Assembly (NCBI GenBank): GCA_036821825.1
Contig: DAISIV010000018.1
Location: 1 to 64,000 of the forward strand
Length of the DNA stretch: 64,000 bases
Direction: 5' to 3'
Origin: CAITZA01 sp937915285
Lineage (GTDB): Bacteria; Desulfobacterota; Desulfomonilia; Desulfomonilales; Desulfomonilaceae
Made by a program: the position numbers and the translations under genes. The notes under the pieces were generated by a model. That model was not told the origin of the DNA and did not search any database. It worked only from the letters and a program-made list of their open reading frames with translations. Shown here piece after piece: positions 51,787 to 62,700 of the stretch; position 1 is the first letter of the stretch, and each line of letters opens with the position of its first letter.

Positions 51787-53109
51787 TCACAGCTTCGCTA
51801 TGAGGTCAACAATAGATGAAGGGGTAGCGCCGAATAATCTGATCAGGGGCACCTTACCCAATGCTCCCCTGTCAAATATTGCGTCCGGAACTCCTCCAAG
51901 CTCTTCCATAACATCCTGGACTCCCCATGCAAGAGTGCTTCCCTCTTCTTTTTGTAAATCCGGCGGAGTCCTTCTCCTGTCGAACTCGGCAACAGAGTAT
52001 CCAAGAGCCTGAATTCTTTTAACCAGGCTATCCGAATATATTATCGTCATAGCGGCGCGTCTTTTCGGATCGTATTCCATAGCAGCCAGGACGAGGTAAT
52101 GTATCTGACGGGACGCGCCAAAACGCGGAGAACTCAACACGGCAATAGTGTTGACTAACTGGATGATTCTTCCCGGGAAGGAAGCCACATCCTGAACCGA
52201 CTCAGCATACGGTATGGCGTAGGCCAGATTCGATTGAACCTCCGGTATCAAATGACCTATGTTAAGCCGTTTCAATCGCTCGATGGACCTGTCGAGTTCT
52301 TCCATCACATTAGTACGCTCTATTTCGCGGGTAATGGAAGCGAAGTGGTTTAACGGGCCTATTCCTTTACCTATACCGAGTGAAAACCTTAGGGCGCGAT
52401 AGAGGTAGCGCCGGGCTTTGTCGATACATTCCATCAGGGGAAGACCGCGAGCCAAAAAAGTGGCTATCGCTGCTGAAAGCGTACAGCCTGTCCCATGTGT
52501 GTGCCGTGTCCGAACACGTTGTGTCTCAAACTCGTAATCCTGGTTGCCATCATGTAATACGTCAACTGGAGCGTTCGGAAGGTGCCCTCCCTTTACGAGA
52601 ACATACTTTGGCCCCATCTTTTTTATTTTCTTGGCGGCTTTCTTCATGTCTGAAACGTTTGATATGGATCGTCCTACAAACGCTTCAGCTTCAGGAATGT
52701 TAGGAGTGAGCAGATAGCACTGGGGGAAAAGATCCTTGATCATTGCGTCCCGTGCCGCTTCGCCCAAGAGTATGGCGCCACTTTTGGAAACCATTACCGG
52801 ATCCACAATGAGTTTGTCGATTTCATATTCCCTAAGTTTACGTGACACGGTTTCAACTATCTCCGCCGTCCCGAGCATTCCGGTCTTTACACAGTCTGCG
52901 CCTACATCGCCCAATACTGCGTCGATTTGCTGCCCCACGAATTCGGGATCCATCGTCCTTATCCCCTGGACCCCTAGTGTATTCTGGGCTGTTACCGCAG
53001 TTATTACGCTCATGGCGTAACCACCCAAAGACAGGACAGTCTTTATGTCGGCCTGGATTCCAGCGCCACCGCTCGAATCAGATCCGGCGATTGAGAGAAC
53101 TTTGTTCAT
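51787..53109 (-). CDS. thiD: HMP/HMP-P kinase fused to archaeal-type thiamine-phosphate synthase (ThiDN)
   Basis: The 440-residue bifunctional protein has a ThiD kinase (about 1-260: SIAGSDSSGGAGIQADIKTV, VDPVMVSKSGAILL, HGTGCTLSAAIA) and a C-terminal ThiN domain (about 265-440: IGHLIPEVQSNLAYAIPYAESVQDVASFPGRII...SSPRFGASRQIHYLVLAAM...WGVQDVMEELGGVPDAIFDRGALGKVPLIRLFG). ThiN replaces the usual ThiE thiamine-phosphate synthase. ThiDN fusions are common in archaea and occur in a few bacterial groups. Both domains look intact. Confidence 0.92.
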   Translation of the reverse strand: MNKVLSIAGSDSSGGAGIQADIKTVLSLGGYAMSVITAVTAQNTLGVQGIRTMDPEFVGQQIDAVLGDVGADCVKTGMLGTAEIVETVSRKLREYEIDKLIVDPVMVSKSGAILLGEAARDAMIKDLFPQCYLLTPNIPEAEAFVGRSISNVSDMKKAAKKIKKMGPKYVLVKGGHLPNAPVDVLHDGNQDYEFETQRVRTRHTHGTGCTLSAAIATFLARGLPLMECIDKARRYLYRALRFSLGIGKGIGPLNHFASITREIERTNVMEELDRSIERLKRLNIGHLIPEVQSNLAYAIPYAESVQDVASFPGRIIQLVNTIAVLSSPRFGASRQIHYLVLAAMEYDPKRRAAMTIIYSDSLVKRIQALGYSVAEFDRRRTPPDLQKEEGSTLAWGVQDVMEELGGVPDAIFDRGALGKVPLIRLFGATPSSIVDLIAKL

Positions 53110-53395
53110 GAATTACCTTGGTCCAAAAGCAGATTTATGGTCTCATAGATTTCCAAGAGCGTAATTATAAACTATTTTTGATGATTTTGCCAAGTTTACA
53201 ATTACATGTGCTATATTTTGAATTTATTCCTGTTTTGAGCTATAGACAGTTGCTGTTGAGTTTGGGTAGGGTGGGACCGATGTCAGAATGCCAGAAACTT
53301 TCGGGTCTTACTTTCTCATCTGGGGGCTTTCATGATTTCCCTTCAGGACGCTTCGGTCAACGAGGGTTAAGTCAGTTTTTTTAGGAGATTAAGGA
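53110..53395. other. Intergenic region between divergent thiDN and hldE
   Basis: I found no ORF or stable structure. It must hold divergent promoters, but none is convincing. Confidence 0.3.
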
Positions 53396-54835
53396 TTGAA
53401 TGAGAGTTTAATCAAAAAGATAAAACCATCATCCATATTGGTGGCCGGTGACGTGATGGTCGATGAATACGTTCTGGGGGAGGTGGAAAGAATTTCTCCC
53501 GAATCTCCTGTTCCGGTTCTGGTGGCACGCGAACGGCTGCGCAGGCTTGGTGGAGCTGGAAATGTCTTAAGAAACCTCGTTTCCATGGGAGCTACAGTGG
53601 CTTTGTTTGCCACAATCGGGTCTGATGACGCTGGAAAATGGTTCAAGAATCATTGCTATGAAATCGGGGTAGACACCTTTTGGTTAAAAACCGACAGATC
53701 AAGACCTACGACCATAAAAACACGTGTAGTGGCCCGAAATCAGCAGATAGTCAGGATCGACGAAGAAAATACCGGGATCATCTCAGCGGAAATGGAACAA
53801 AAAGTCATCGATGAGCTGAAGTCGGTGCTTCCTCAGGTGAAGGCAGTTGTTCTCTCGGATTATGGAAAAGGTTTTCTGACTCCAAACATATTGCAGTCCT
53901 TACTGGCGCAAGCCAAAGAAGAAAACATACCGGTGCTTGTAGATCCGAAAGGTATGGACTTCACAAGGTACAATGGCGCCACCTACATTACCCCGAATAT
54001 CAGGGAAGCTTCACTGGCCTCCGGAATAGCTATTTCCGATAAGGTTTCCATGGAACTAGCGGGACAAACCCTTCTTTCGCAGACCAATGCTGAAGGAATC
54101 GTATTAACGAGAGGCCGGGATGGCAGCAGTCTGATCACGAGGAACAACATAGAACATTTTACTGTTAAGCCTGTTGAGATAGTTGATGTTACTGGAGCAG
54201 GTGATACGGTAATTTCAACCCTGGCTCTGGCGGTAGCGTCCGGACTTAGCATCCAGGAAGCCATACAACTGGCAAACCTTGCCGCTTCACTTGTAGTGGC
54301 CAGGTTTGGAGCGGCTACTGTCAGCCTTGATGAAATGATCGACTCGCTCAAGCTGGAACGTGAAAGCAGAAAAATAATCAACATGTCAGACGCTGAACGC
54401 GCCCTAAGACACCACAGAATACAGGGTCACACAATTGTGTTTACTAATGGGTGCTACGATCTGTTTCACGCCGGTCATCTGGAATTGCTAAGAAAGGCCT
54501 CCTCATTCGGGGATGTTTTGGTTGTAGGTGTCAATTCGGACAAGTCAGTCAAACGCATAAAAGGTCCACAAAGGCCCATAGTCCCTGAAGGGGAACGATT
54601 GGCAATTTTGAGCGCACTCAATTTTGTCGATTATGTCATAGCATTTGATCAGGATACTCCCTTGGAACTGATCAAGGAAATCAGGCCTGATGTCCTGGTA
54701 AAGGGGGAGGACTGGAAAGGAAAGACTGTAGTTGGAGAGAAGATAGTCCTGGAACGCGGAGGAAGGGTCGAATTAGTCAAGCTATTACCAGGAGTTTCGA
54801 CAACTGAGCTTATTAGCAGGATTAAAAAGTCTTGA
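53396..54835 (+). CDS. hldE: Bifunctional heptose-7-phosphate kinase / heptose-1-phosphate adenylyltransferase
   Basis: The 479-residue enzyme supplies ADP-heptose for lipopolysaccharide core. Residues about 1-320 form a ribokinase-like kinase (VAGDVMVDEYVLGEVERISPESPVPVL, GGAGNVLRNL, DVTGAGDTVISTLALA). Residues about 345-479 form the nucleotidyltransferase (FTNGCYDLFHAGHLELLRKA, VLVVGVNSDKSVKRIKGPQRPI). The start is TTG at 53396 with AGGAG eight bases upstream. Its presence shows the organism makes a heptose-containing outer membrane. Confidence 0.94.
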   Translation: MNESLIKKIKPSSILVAGDVMVDEYVLGEVERISPESPVPVLVARERLRRLGGAGNVLRNLVSMGATVALFATIGSDDAGKWFKNHCYEIGVDTFWLKTDRSRPTTIKTRVVARNQQIVRIDEENTGIISAEMEQKVIDELKSVLPQVKAVVLSDYGKGFLTPNILQSLLAQAKEENIPVLVDPKGMDFTRYNGATYITPNIREASLASGIAISDKVSMELAGQTLLSQTNAEGIVLTRGRDGSSLITRNNIEHFTVKPVEIVDVTGAGDTVISTLALAVASGLSIQEAIQLANLAASLVVARFGAATVSLDEMIDSLKLERESRKIINMSDAERALRHHRIQGHTIVFTNGCYDLFHAGHLELLRKASSFGDVLVVGVNSDKSVKRIKGPQRPIVPEGERLAILSALNFVDYVIAFDQDTPLELIKEIRPDVLVKGEDWKGKTVVGEKIVLERGGRVELVKLLPGVSTTELISRIKKS

Positions 54836-54907
54836 AAACACTTTCGTAAGTATAATAAGCTCAGGCTTAGGCTCAGCCATGTTCAAACGATTGATGGATG
54901 CTTTTAT

Positions 54908-54921
54908 TAATAGTACTATTA
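54908..54921. promoter_or_regulatory. 14-base perfect palindrome before the MASE3 histidine kinase
   Basis: TAATAGTACTATTA is perfectly self-complementary and lies 28 bases before the kinase start codon, in an AT-rich region. It may be an operator; nothing else identifies it. Confidence 0.35.
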
Positions 54922-54949
54922 TCATGATCTGTTTTTTATAGGTCAGTCG

Positions 54950-57358
54950 ATGGGAGACCGGGTTGACATGAGGGAAGGACATTCCCCGAATCTGTTGTCG
55001 AATCTGTCGCTAGGGGCTTGGAGCGTGACTGGCGCAGTAGTTCTTGTGACCACCCTCTATGGTCTAAGCCTGTACAGTTATCTTTTGTTCCATACCGTGG
55101 TTGAAGTATTCGTAATCGCGGTAACTCTATGTATATTTTTCATAACCTGGAATTCCAGAAACTACATAAGCAACGGATACTTGCTGTTCCTCGGTGTCGC
55201 CTATCTGTTTGTAGGAATCTTCGACCTACTGCATACTCTCGCCTACAAAGGGCTAGGAATTTTTCAAGGTTATGACGCCGATCTACCGACGCAGTTGTGG
55301 ATTGCAGCCCGCTACATTGAAGGCGTTTCCTTGCTCCTTGCCAGCTTGTTCTTTGAGAGACGTCCCAATCTTTCAGTTCAAATTATTTGCTATTCGTTCG
55401 CCAGCGCCGCTATTTTACTGTCAATTTTCTATTTTGACTCTTTTCCCGCGTGCTTCATCGAGGGGCAGGGACTAACTCAATTTAAAATTATCAGTGAATA
55501 TATTATTTGCGGTCTTTTGCTGGCTGCAATGCTGGCTCTGGTACGAGCAAGGAGCCATTTTGAAAACCGTGTTTTCTGGCTGTTGGTAGGGGCCATAGGA
55601 ACTACAATAGTCACTGAGTTGACTTTTACGCTCTACATATCGGTTTACGGCTTCTCCAACTTGCTAGGTCATTATTTCAAATTACTGTCTTTCTATCTCA
55701 TCTACAAGGCGCTTATAGAAACCGGCTTTCGCCAGCCATACGATTTGCTTTTCCGTGAGCTGGGTCTCGAGAGAGAAAGGCTTCAAAAGGAAATACTTCA
55801 GAGAGAAAATCTTGAACAGGCCCTAAGGAGGAGTGAAGAATGCTACCGAATTGTGGCGGATTTTGCATACGACTGGGAATTCTGGATTGATCCGAATGGC
55901 AAATTTGTTTACGTATCTCCGTCCTGCGAGCGTATCACCGGGTATCCGGCAGCCGAGTTTCTTGACAACCCTAAATTATTCCTCGAAATAGTTCACGAAG
56001 ATGACAGGCCGCTTGTTGAAGAGCATCTTGAGAGTGTTCTTTCCAGAGAACAACTGGACGCCAGTACCTTCGATTTTCGCATTGTCCACAAGGACGGCTC
56101 TGTCAGATGGGTGAATCACTCATGTCAGGCTGTCAAGGGCGATGATGGAACTTATCTTGGAAGGAGAGCCTCGAACAGGGATGTTACGGAGGCCAAGCGG
56201 GCCATTGATCTGGTTCGACAATCCGACCGCCACAGGGCCGTGGCAGACCTGGCTGGAGGCATAGCCCACAATTTCAATAACCTGCTGCAAATCGTCATAA
56301 GTGGAATAGAAAACAGTATCAGCGACATGGAAGACGGCGACATGGAAAAGTCCAAGGAATCCCTTGAAATAATACTCGAAAGTTGTGACAGGGGAGCTGA
56401 GACGGTCAGAAAATTGCTCCATTTCGCTTCAGCCCGTTCAGATAACCAGAATTCCGGTTTTAGAATGGTCGAACTTGGTGATCTGGTTAAGGAGTCGGTA
56501 GAGGTGTCTAGACCGTTCTGGGAGGACGGCGCTGTCAAAGAGGGTGTGCAGATCGAGATGAAGGTGGACTGCAAACCTGATGTCTATGTCAAGGGACGTT
56601 TTAACCAGCTAGTGGATGTGGTCATTTCACTCATAAGAAACGCATCTGAGGCCATAAAGGAACACGGTGTAATAGAAATAACTGTGGACCGCCAAGGGGA
56701 CGAAGGGGTCATCATAGTAAGGGACTCCGGTGTGGGCATCGGCCCTTCGGATCTCAATAGGATATTTACGCCCTTTTTTACTACCAAGGTTTCGGCGGGA
56801 TCTGGGCTGGCTTTGGCAACGGCCTTGAAAGTTATCGGTGATCATGGGGGCAAGATCGACGTAGACAGCGAACTGGGACGTGGGTCTTCCTTCCGAGTCC
56901 GGATTCCAATCTCCGCTAAAACAGAAGCCCCTGAAACAACCGGTCCCTGTAATGCCCTTGCAAAAGGAATGAGAATGCTGGTTGTGGATGACGCCAAGGT
57001 TGTAACAAACATGCTTGGGGCTGCTCTGAGCAAGGAAGGCTACATAATCGAAACGGCCACTTCCGGAACAGACGCCATTGAAATATTCCGAAAAAATCCT
57101 GCAGATGCAATTATATGCGACTTAGGTATGCCCGATATTAACGGAGTGGAATTGTGCCGGCGGATTAAGGCCATAGCCGAGTACAGAGGCATCATGAAGC
57201 CCGTTTCAATAATCGTGACAGGTTGGGAACAAAAGTTGACACCCGAATTCATGAAGGCCGGGGTAGATGACGTTTTACGTAAGCCCGTCAAGATAGGAAT
57301 GTTACTAGCTTCACTGGACCGGAATTTCAGGAATTGCGCAACAAGTAAGTCCGCATGA
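54950..57358 (+). CDS. Hybrid histidine kinase with MASE3-like sensor, PAS and receiver
   Basis: The 802-residue membrane kinase has an N-terminal domain with about seven membrane segments (residues 25-270, including LYSYLLFHTVVEVFVIAVTL and FVGIFDLLHTLAYKG, the MASE3 pattern), one PAS domain (about 290-415, with PSCERITGYPAAEFL), a histidine phosphotransfer region with H-box ADLAGGIAHNFNNLLQIV (about 428), an HATPase domain (DSGVGI, SGLALATALKV) and a C-terminal receiver (about 670-795, phospho-acceptor in ICDLGMPDING). The usual DFNN after the H-box is NFNN. The ligand is unknown. Confidence 0.9.
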   Translation: MGDRVDMREGHSPNLLSNLSLGAWSVTGAVVLVTTLYGLSLYSYLLFHTVVEVFVIAVTLCIFFITWNSRNYISNGYLLFLGVAYLFVGIFDLLHTLAYKGLGIFQGYDADLPTQLWIAARYIEGVSLLLASLFFERRPNLSVQIICYSFASAAILLSIFYFDSFPACFIEGQGLTQFKIISEYIICGLLLAAMLALVRARSHFENRVFWLLVGAIGTTIVTELTFTLYISVYGFSNLLGHYFKLLSFYLIYKALIETGFRQPYDLLFRELGLERERLQKEILQRENLEQALRRSEECYRIVADFAYDWEFWIDPNGKFVYVSPSCERITGYPAAEFLDNPKLFLEIVHEDDRPLVEEHLESVLSREQLDASTFDFRIVHKDGSVRWVNHSCQAVKGDDGTYLGRRASNRDVTEAKRAIDLVRQSDRHRAVADLAGGIAHNFNNLLQIVISGIENSISDMEDGDMEKSKESLEIILESCDRGAETVRKLLHFASARSDNQNSGFRMVELGDLVKESVEVSRPFWEDGAVKEGVQIEMKVDCKPDVYVKGRFNQLVDVVISLIRNASEAIKEHGVIEITVDRQGDEGVIIVRDSGVGIGPSDLNRIFTPFFTTKVSAGSGLALATALKVIGDHGGKIDVDSELGRGSSFRVRIPISAKTEAPETTGPCNALAKGMRMLVVDDAKVVTNMLGAALSKEGYIIETATSGTDAIEIFRKNPADAIICDLGMPDINGVELCRRIKAIAEYRGIMKPVSIIVTGWEQKLTPEFMKAGVDDVLRKPVKIGMLLASLDRNFRNCATSKSA

Positions 57359-57393
57359 GATGATCTTTGGGCAACTGGACGATTCGCTTAGAT

Positions 57394-59391
57394 CTATTTG
57401 CGGTCTAATGTGTCATATATGATGTGGGATAGGACTGTCTTTCTCACAGGCTTGTAAATAAGCTCATTCACACCGAACTCGTGGGCCTTTTTCTCGTCAA
57501 GAAGGTCTGAAAAACCTGTCATTAGTATCACGGGAATGTCTGACCTGATTTTTTTCAGGGCCAAACACAACTGAAGCCCGGTCATTTGGGGCATGGTCAT
57601 ATCCGTAATCACAAGGTCAAAATCGAATGGATTCATGGAAAATGTTTCCAGGGCTTCCAACGGGCTCCTTTTGGCGATAGAATCATATCCGAGGTTTCTC
57701 AGCATTTGGGGCAACATGGTCACAATGTCAGGCTCATCGTCCACTACCATTATTCGGCCGTGACCAGAAGGAATTATGGCTTCCTGCTCATCCTGATGAT
57801 CAGTTCTGTCTGCGCAAACCGGCAAGTACACCTCGAATGTGCTTCCTACGTTTTCCTCACTTCTTACCTTGATAATCCCATCATGATCCTTGACGATATT
57901 CCTGACTATTGAAAGACCAAGCCCACTACCCTCACCGCTTTTCTTTGTCGTGAAATACGGGTCGAAAATTTTTTCGCTCAGCTCCGGAGAAATTCCATGA
58001 CCGGTGTCGCTGACTGTCAGCTTCAGAAAATTTCCTGGAGCTATAGTTTCATTTGAAGATATATCTTCCCTACTCAGACTGACCTCATTTAGCGAAACGC
58101 TGAGGCGGCCGCCTTTATTTTTCATTGAATGTGCGGCGTTAGTGCATAGATTCATTATAACCTGGTGAATTTGAGTCGTCACACCGCATATCGGATTCAG
58201 ATTAGGGGCAATATCTTGCCTGAATTCGATAGTCATGGGGACGGACGCTCTCAAGAACCTTAATGATTCTTTAAGTATGGGGCCTATTAGTAGGGGCTGC
58301 TTCTCTCTAGCCGTTTCACGGCTAAAGGAAAGGATATGATTTACTAACTCACTCGCCCGGTCGGAGGCGTCCATCACATGTTTCAGGTACGAGCTGAGGG
58401 AAGAGCCTTTTGGAACCTTGTCGAAGGCAAGTTGGGTGTAGCCCATTATAGAGGTTAGGACGTTGTTAAAATCATGGGCGATTCCACCCGCCAATGTACC
58501 GATGGCTTCCAGTTTCTGGGAGTGAATCAGGTTTTCTCCAAGCAACTTTTCCTGAGTTCGGTCTATCATGAAACACAATGTCGATTTTTCGCCGGACTCA
58601 TCAATTTCCCTTGGCCAAATACACACGCTGCGTTTTGTCCCGTTTCTGCCCACTAACTCCAGGTCGTAATAATCATCTCCGAGAGAGGATTTTCGCTCCT
58701 CACTGAAAATACTCCGGGCCAGTTCCAAACTCGGTTCCGAGACAAAGCTCATCAATTCCATGTCCCTCAAATCAGCTAGGTCCTGGTAGTCTAGCGCCTC
58801 GCTTAAAGAACGATTAGCATAGATTATTTTGCCGTTTCTGGTTTCGAGAATTCCTACCGGGGCAGAATCAACCCATAAACGATACTTGCAAAGTGAACCT
58901 TTAGAAGCTGCTTGCCCGTTTGGAATCCCTATAACATCCCGGGACACATATTCATGGGACACACCAGATTCGACGCAACTCTCCTGATCAACCCTGTCCC
59001 GGAACAAATTCCCCTTGACATTCATTTCCTGGCCGGGTTTCCTCTCCGTAATGTTCCTGCATATGCAAAGGATTGTTCCCTGAGGCGCAGTTAACAGACG
59101 GGCTTCGAACAATTGCTGAAATTCATTAGTTTTACCAACCCTGAATTCCATGCAAGTCGACTCACCCGATGAAAGGGCCTGCCTGCAAAGCTTTTGAAAG
59201 TGTGGGTAATAGTCTTCGGGTATAAAATCGGTTACCCTGTTCACAACACGCTTTTTTTCTTCTGATATCAGATTGGAAAAGCCTGTATGGATCAGGTTTA
59301 CGAGGGTCCCGTCAGGCCTGATTTCGAAGATGGTGTCTGGGATCAGTTTTAACAATTCAGTCAGGCCCAAAACCCAAGCCTCTCTGTTCAT
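57394..59391 (-). CDS. Soluble hybrid histidine kinase with two PAS domains and receiver
   Basis: The 665-residue protein has no membrane segment. In order it has PAS 1 (about 10-120), PAS 2 (about 165-280, APVGILETRNGKIIYANRSLSEALDY), H-box AGGIAHDFNNVLTSIMGY (about 297), an HATPase domain (NLCTNAAHSMKNKGG, DTGHGI, GSGLGLSIV) and a receiver (about 540-660, TDMTMPQMTG). It converges on the MASE3 kinase with a 35-base gap. It is closely related in its kinase core to the 1122-residue kinase upstream. Confidence 0.9.
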   Translation of the reverse strand: MNREAWVLGLTELLKLIPDTIFEIRPDGTLVNLIHTGFSNLISEEKKRVVNRVTDFIPEDYYPHFQKLCRQALSSGESTCMEFRVGKTNEFQQLFEARLLTAPQGTILCICRNITERKPGQEMNVKGNLFRDRVDQESCVESGVSHEYVSRDVIGIPNGQAASKGSLCKYRLWVDSAPVGILETRNGKIIYANRSLSEALDYQDLADLRDMELMSFVSEPSLELARSIFSEERKSSLGDDYYDLELVGRNGTKRSVCIWPREIDESGEKSTLCFMIDRTQEKLLGENLIHSQKLEAIGTLAGGIAHDFNNVLTSIMGYTQLAFDKVPKGSSLSSYLKHVMDASDRASELVNHILSFSRETAREKQPLLIGPILKESLRFLRASVPMTIEFRQDIAPNLNPICGVTTQIHQVIMNLCTNAAHSMKNKGGRLSVSLNEVSLSREDISSNETIAPGNFLKLTVSDTGHGISPELSEKIFDPYFTTKKSGEGSGLGLSIVRNIVKDHDGIIKVRSEENVGSTFEVYLPVCADRTDHQDEQEAIIPSGHGRIMVVDDEPDIVTMLPQMLRNLGYDSIAKRSPLEALETFSMNPFDFDLVITDMTMPQMTGLQLCLALKKIRSDIPVILMTGFSDLLDEKKAHEFGVNELIYKPVRKTVLSHIIYDTLDRK

Positions 59392-59755
59392 TTGCTGATG
59401 TCGCCTGCCAATCAGAGCCTGAATCTACGGGTGTTCCAACTGGCAACCTGCTTGTAATACCGCCAGCAATTTTTGTTGGGGTCAAATTGTTCGATACTGT
59501 TTTTTCAAGGCGGATTAAGCATGTTTAATGCTTTTCAATCCGGTTTAGAGCAGCAGGCGCTTCGAGGAAACCATCATCGGACCTCCAATGACACCTGGGC
59601 GCTACCCTACACAATTTAATAAAACGAACTGGAATTAATTCAAATAAATGGGTAGAGCTGAAAACGCTGCCATTGGATTGATAATAGCTGAAGTCAGATC
59701 CCTTAACAAGAGAAATCGTAATCAATCTGATCTAGGAACTCTCACCATCAATTCT
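59392..59755. other. Intergenic region between two hybrid kinases
   Basis: This 364-base gap has no convincing ORF. A short AAGCAT/ATGCTT hairpin lies near 59518-59534, without a terminator T run of useful length. Confidence 0.35.
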
Positions 59756-62700
59756 TTAATTTGATTCATCTCCTTTTGTTTTGAGGACTGAAGAAACAGC
59801 ATCCGCCAGGACGGATCTTCGTAGGGGTTTCAGAAGGAAATCCCTCAATCCCAGTGCCAGCGCTCTCTCCTTATCCATCAGATCGGCAAATCCACTGAGC
59901 ATTATTATGGGCATGTCATTTCGGGTTCTCCAGATGGCCTGGGCGAGTTCTGCCCCGTTCATTCTAGGCATACTCATGTCTGTTATGATCAAGTCGAAAA
60001 AGTAAGGATCGGACTGAAATGTAACCAATGCGCTCAAGGGGTCATTGTCTGTTTGGACTTCGTAGCCGAGATTTTCAAGATTAGCCTTTGTGGCGGTGGT
60101 CACGATTTTTTCGTCATCGACCATCAGAATTCTGCCCTTCACAAGGTTGATTGCTTCAACTGACTGCATCTGTTCCTCTTGCGGTTCCTCAATGACCGGC
60201 AGGTACACCTGGAAAGTGGTTCCGTGGCCTGCCGAGCTTTGAACTCTAATCAATCCGTTGTGACTTCGAATAATTCCGTCAACAACACTTAGCCCTAAAC
60301 CGGTTCCCTGTCCAATTTCCTTGGTAGTAAAATAGGGGTCGAATATTCGGTCTATTATTTCGGTTGGGATTCCCGAGCCAGTGTCGCGAACACTCAACCT
60401 TTGGTAGACGCCAGGAGCCATTTCTGGATTTGCCCTTAGAAAATCGGCGCCGAGTTCGATGTCTTCAAGATCAATTTCCAGAGTTCCGCCTACTTCTCGC
60501 ATGGAATGGGCCGCATTGGTTACAAGATTCATTATGACCTGATGGATTTGGGTAGGATCGGCGTTCACTAGTCCTACATCAGGGTAAATGTTGCGACGAA
60601 TCTCAATGCTTGCAGGTATGGACGCACGAAGGAAGTTCAATGACTCCTTGAGGATGGGGCTGATCCACATCGGACGTTTTTCAGTTTCAGCTTCACGGCT
60701 GAAGGTCAGAATGTGCCGTATCAGGTCAGCCGCTCGTTCAGAGGCATTTAGGAGTTGATCAATATAGTTTTTTGCCCTTGAGTTACCCTTTAATGAATCC
60801 ATGCACAGTTCAGCAAAACCTGTAATTGCAAACAGAATGTTATTGAAGTCGTGGGCTATTCCTCCAGCTAGTGATCCAAGAGCCTCCATCTTTTGGGACT
60901 GGTTCAAATGAGACCTGAGTTGCATTTCCGCAGAAACATCGACATAAAACCCTATTACAGAAGGTTTACCCCAGAGTTCGAGCGGCTGAAACCACACATT
61001 CAGCACACGTTCTCCTCCATCACACAGGTTGATCTTGAGTTCCCTGATTTCTATCGGTTCTGATCTGTTGAGGCACTGTTCAATGTATTTGCGTGCGTTT
61101 TTCTGGAGTTTTTTTCCTCCATAACAACCCACCTCCTGCCCGATGGCCGCTTGCCCTGATTCAAGACCGTATATGGTTGCAAACGCGTCATTGGCGTAAC
61201 GGTATTTGGCGCCCTGGACTACGACGATGCCGATAGGGGCTGAATCGATGATTACCTTTAAGTTGTTTTCAGATTCTCTCAGTGAAGAGGCAGTCTTGCA
61301 ATGCTCCTCTACCTCCTTGACGAGCTGGGAATTGATGGCGGTGAGTTCCGATGAGCGCTGCATCACTCTTAATTCAAGAGATTCATTCGCTTCCCGCAGG
61401 CTCTTCTCGGTTTTCTCCAGTTTCCTCTGAGCCGCTTTTCTTTCCGAGACATCAATAACTATAGCGTAGAGCAGTGTCTTTTCACCCAGGTTCAGAGGGC
61501 TGGTAAACACCTCTACGTCATAAACCTTTCCCTTGCTGTTTACGTGCTGCGTGGAAATATACTTTTTCTTCGACCCGGCTACCGCAGCCATTGTATTCCT
61601 GATTTCAGTCGAATCCATGAGACTTAGGTCAAATAGCTTCTTTTTCTTGAGATCTTCAAGCAGATAACCGTAGAAGCTCGCGGCAGCCTGATTTGCATCG
61701 ACTATGTCTGCTGTATCCGGATCAATCAAAAGTTTAACCGCATGATTCACCTGGAACATCTGCCTGTAAGTCTCCTCACTTTTCCTGAGAGCCTCCTCGG
61801 CGGCAATCCGATCTGTCAGGTCCCTGGAAACTCCAAACACATATTGTTTGTCGCCCCATCCTCCCAACGAAACCTTTGTCTCCACTGGTATGCAATCTCC
61901 TGACTTGGTTACCAGAGGAATAATGCAGTGACTTCTTTCACCCCTCAACATTGCGTTTACGACTCTAAGCGCCTCTTCCCGCTGATCTGCTGGGTGCAGG
62001 TCTATCAGCTTCATTGATTTGAGTTCGTGAGGCGAATAACCCAGCTTTTCAACAACGACGGGATTGAAATCAACCAGATCGCCCTGCTCATTTCCTATAA
62101 AAACAAAATCTTTAATACGCTCAAACATGGACTCAACTAGTTCATGACTTTTTAAGAGATCCTGCTGCGCCCTAAACCTGACGACCATAACTGCGCATTG
62201 CGCCGCAAAAGCCTCCAGAAGGGTTTTCAAGTTTTCCGGTAGGTTTTCGTGAAATTTGGAGCCAACATTTAAAGAGCCGATGATTTCATCCTTGTATTTC
62301 ATCGGAAGCATAGCGACTGTCAGCAATTTCTCGGAATCTGGAGCATTTTCCAGGAGAGTGGAAATTTCATCCTTGAGCAAATAAAGGGGCTTGCCGTCTG
62401 AAACTGCCAGGGCTTGGGAAGATTCTGGTGGATAGAAAGAAACCCGTTCCAGGAATTCAGGGGACAATCCCTTATACGCCTTTAGTCTCAGACTGGATTC
62501 TTCGTCGAAAAGATAAATGCCCAAGACATCCATCTCGGAAACACGCAGGACATTTTCGACAAATTCTCCCACTGCGTCTTCGAGGGTGTCGGCAACACTT
62601 ATTCCACGACTAAGGTCTCTCTGAGCCGAAATCATCTTTTCGATCTGTTTCTGATTGGTGACGTCTATGCAAGTTCCCACGAAAAAAGTCAGTTTTCCCG

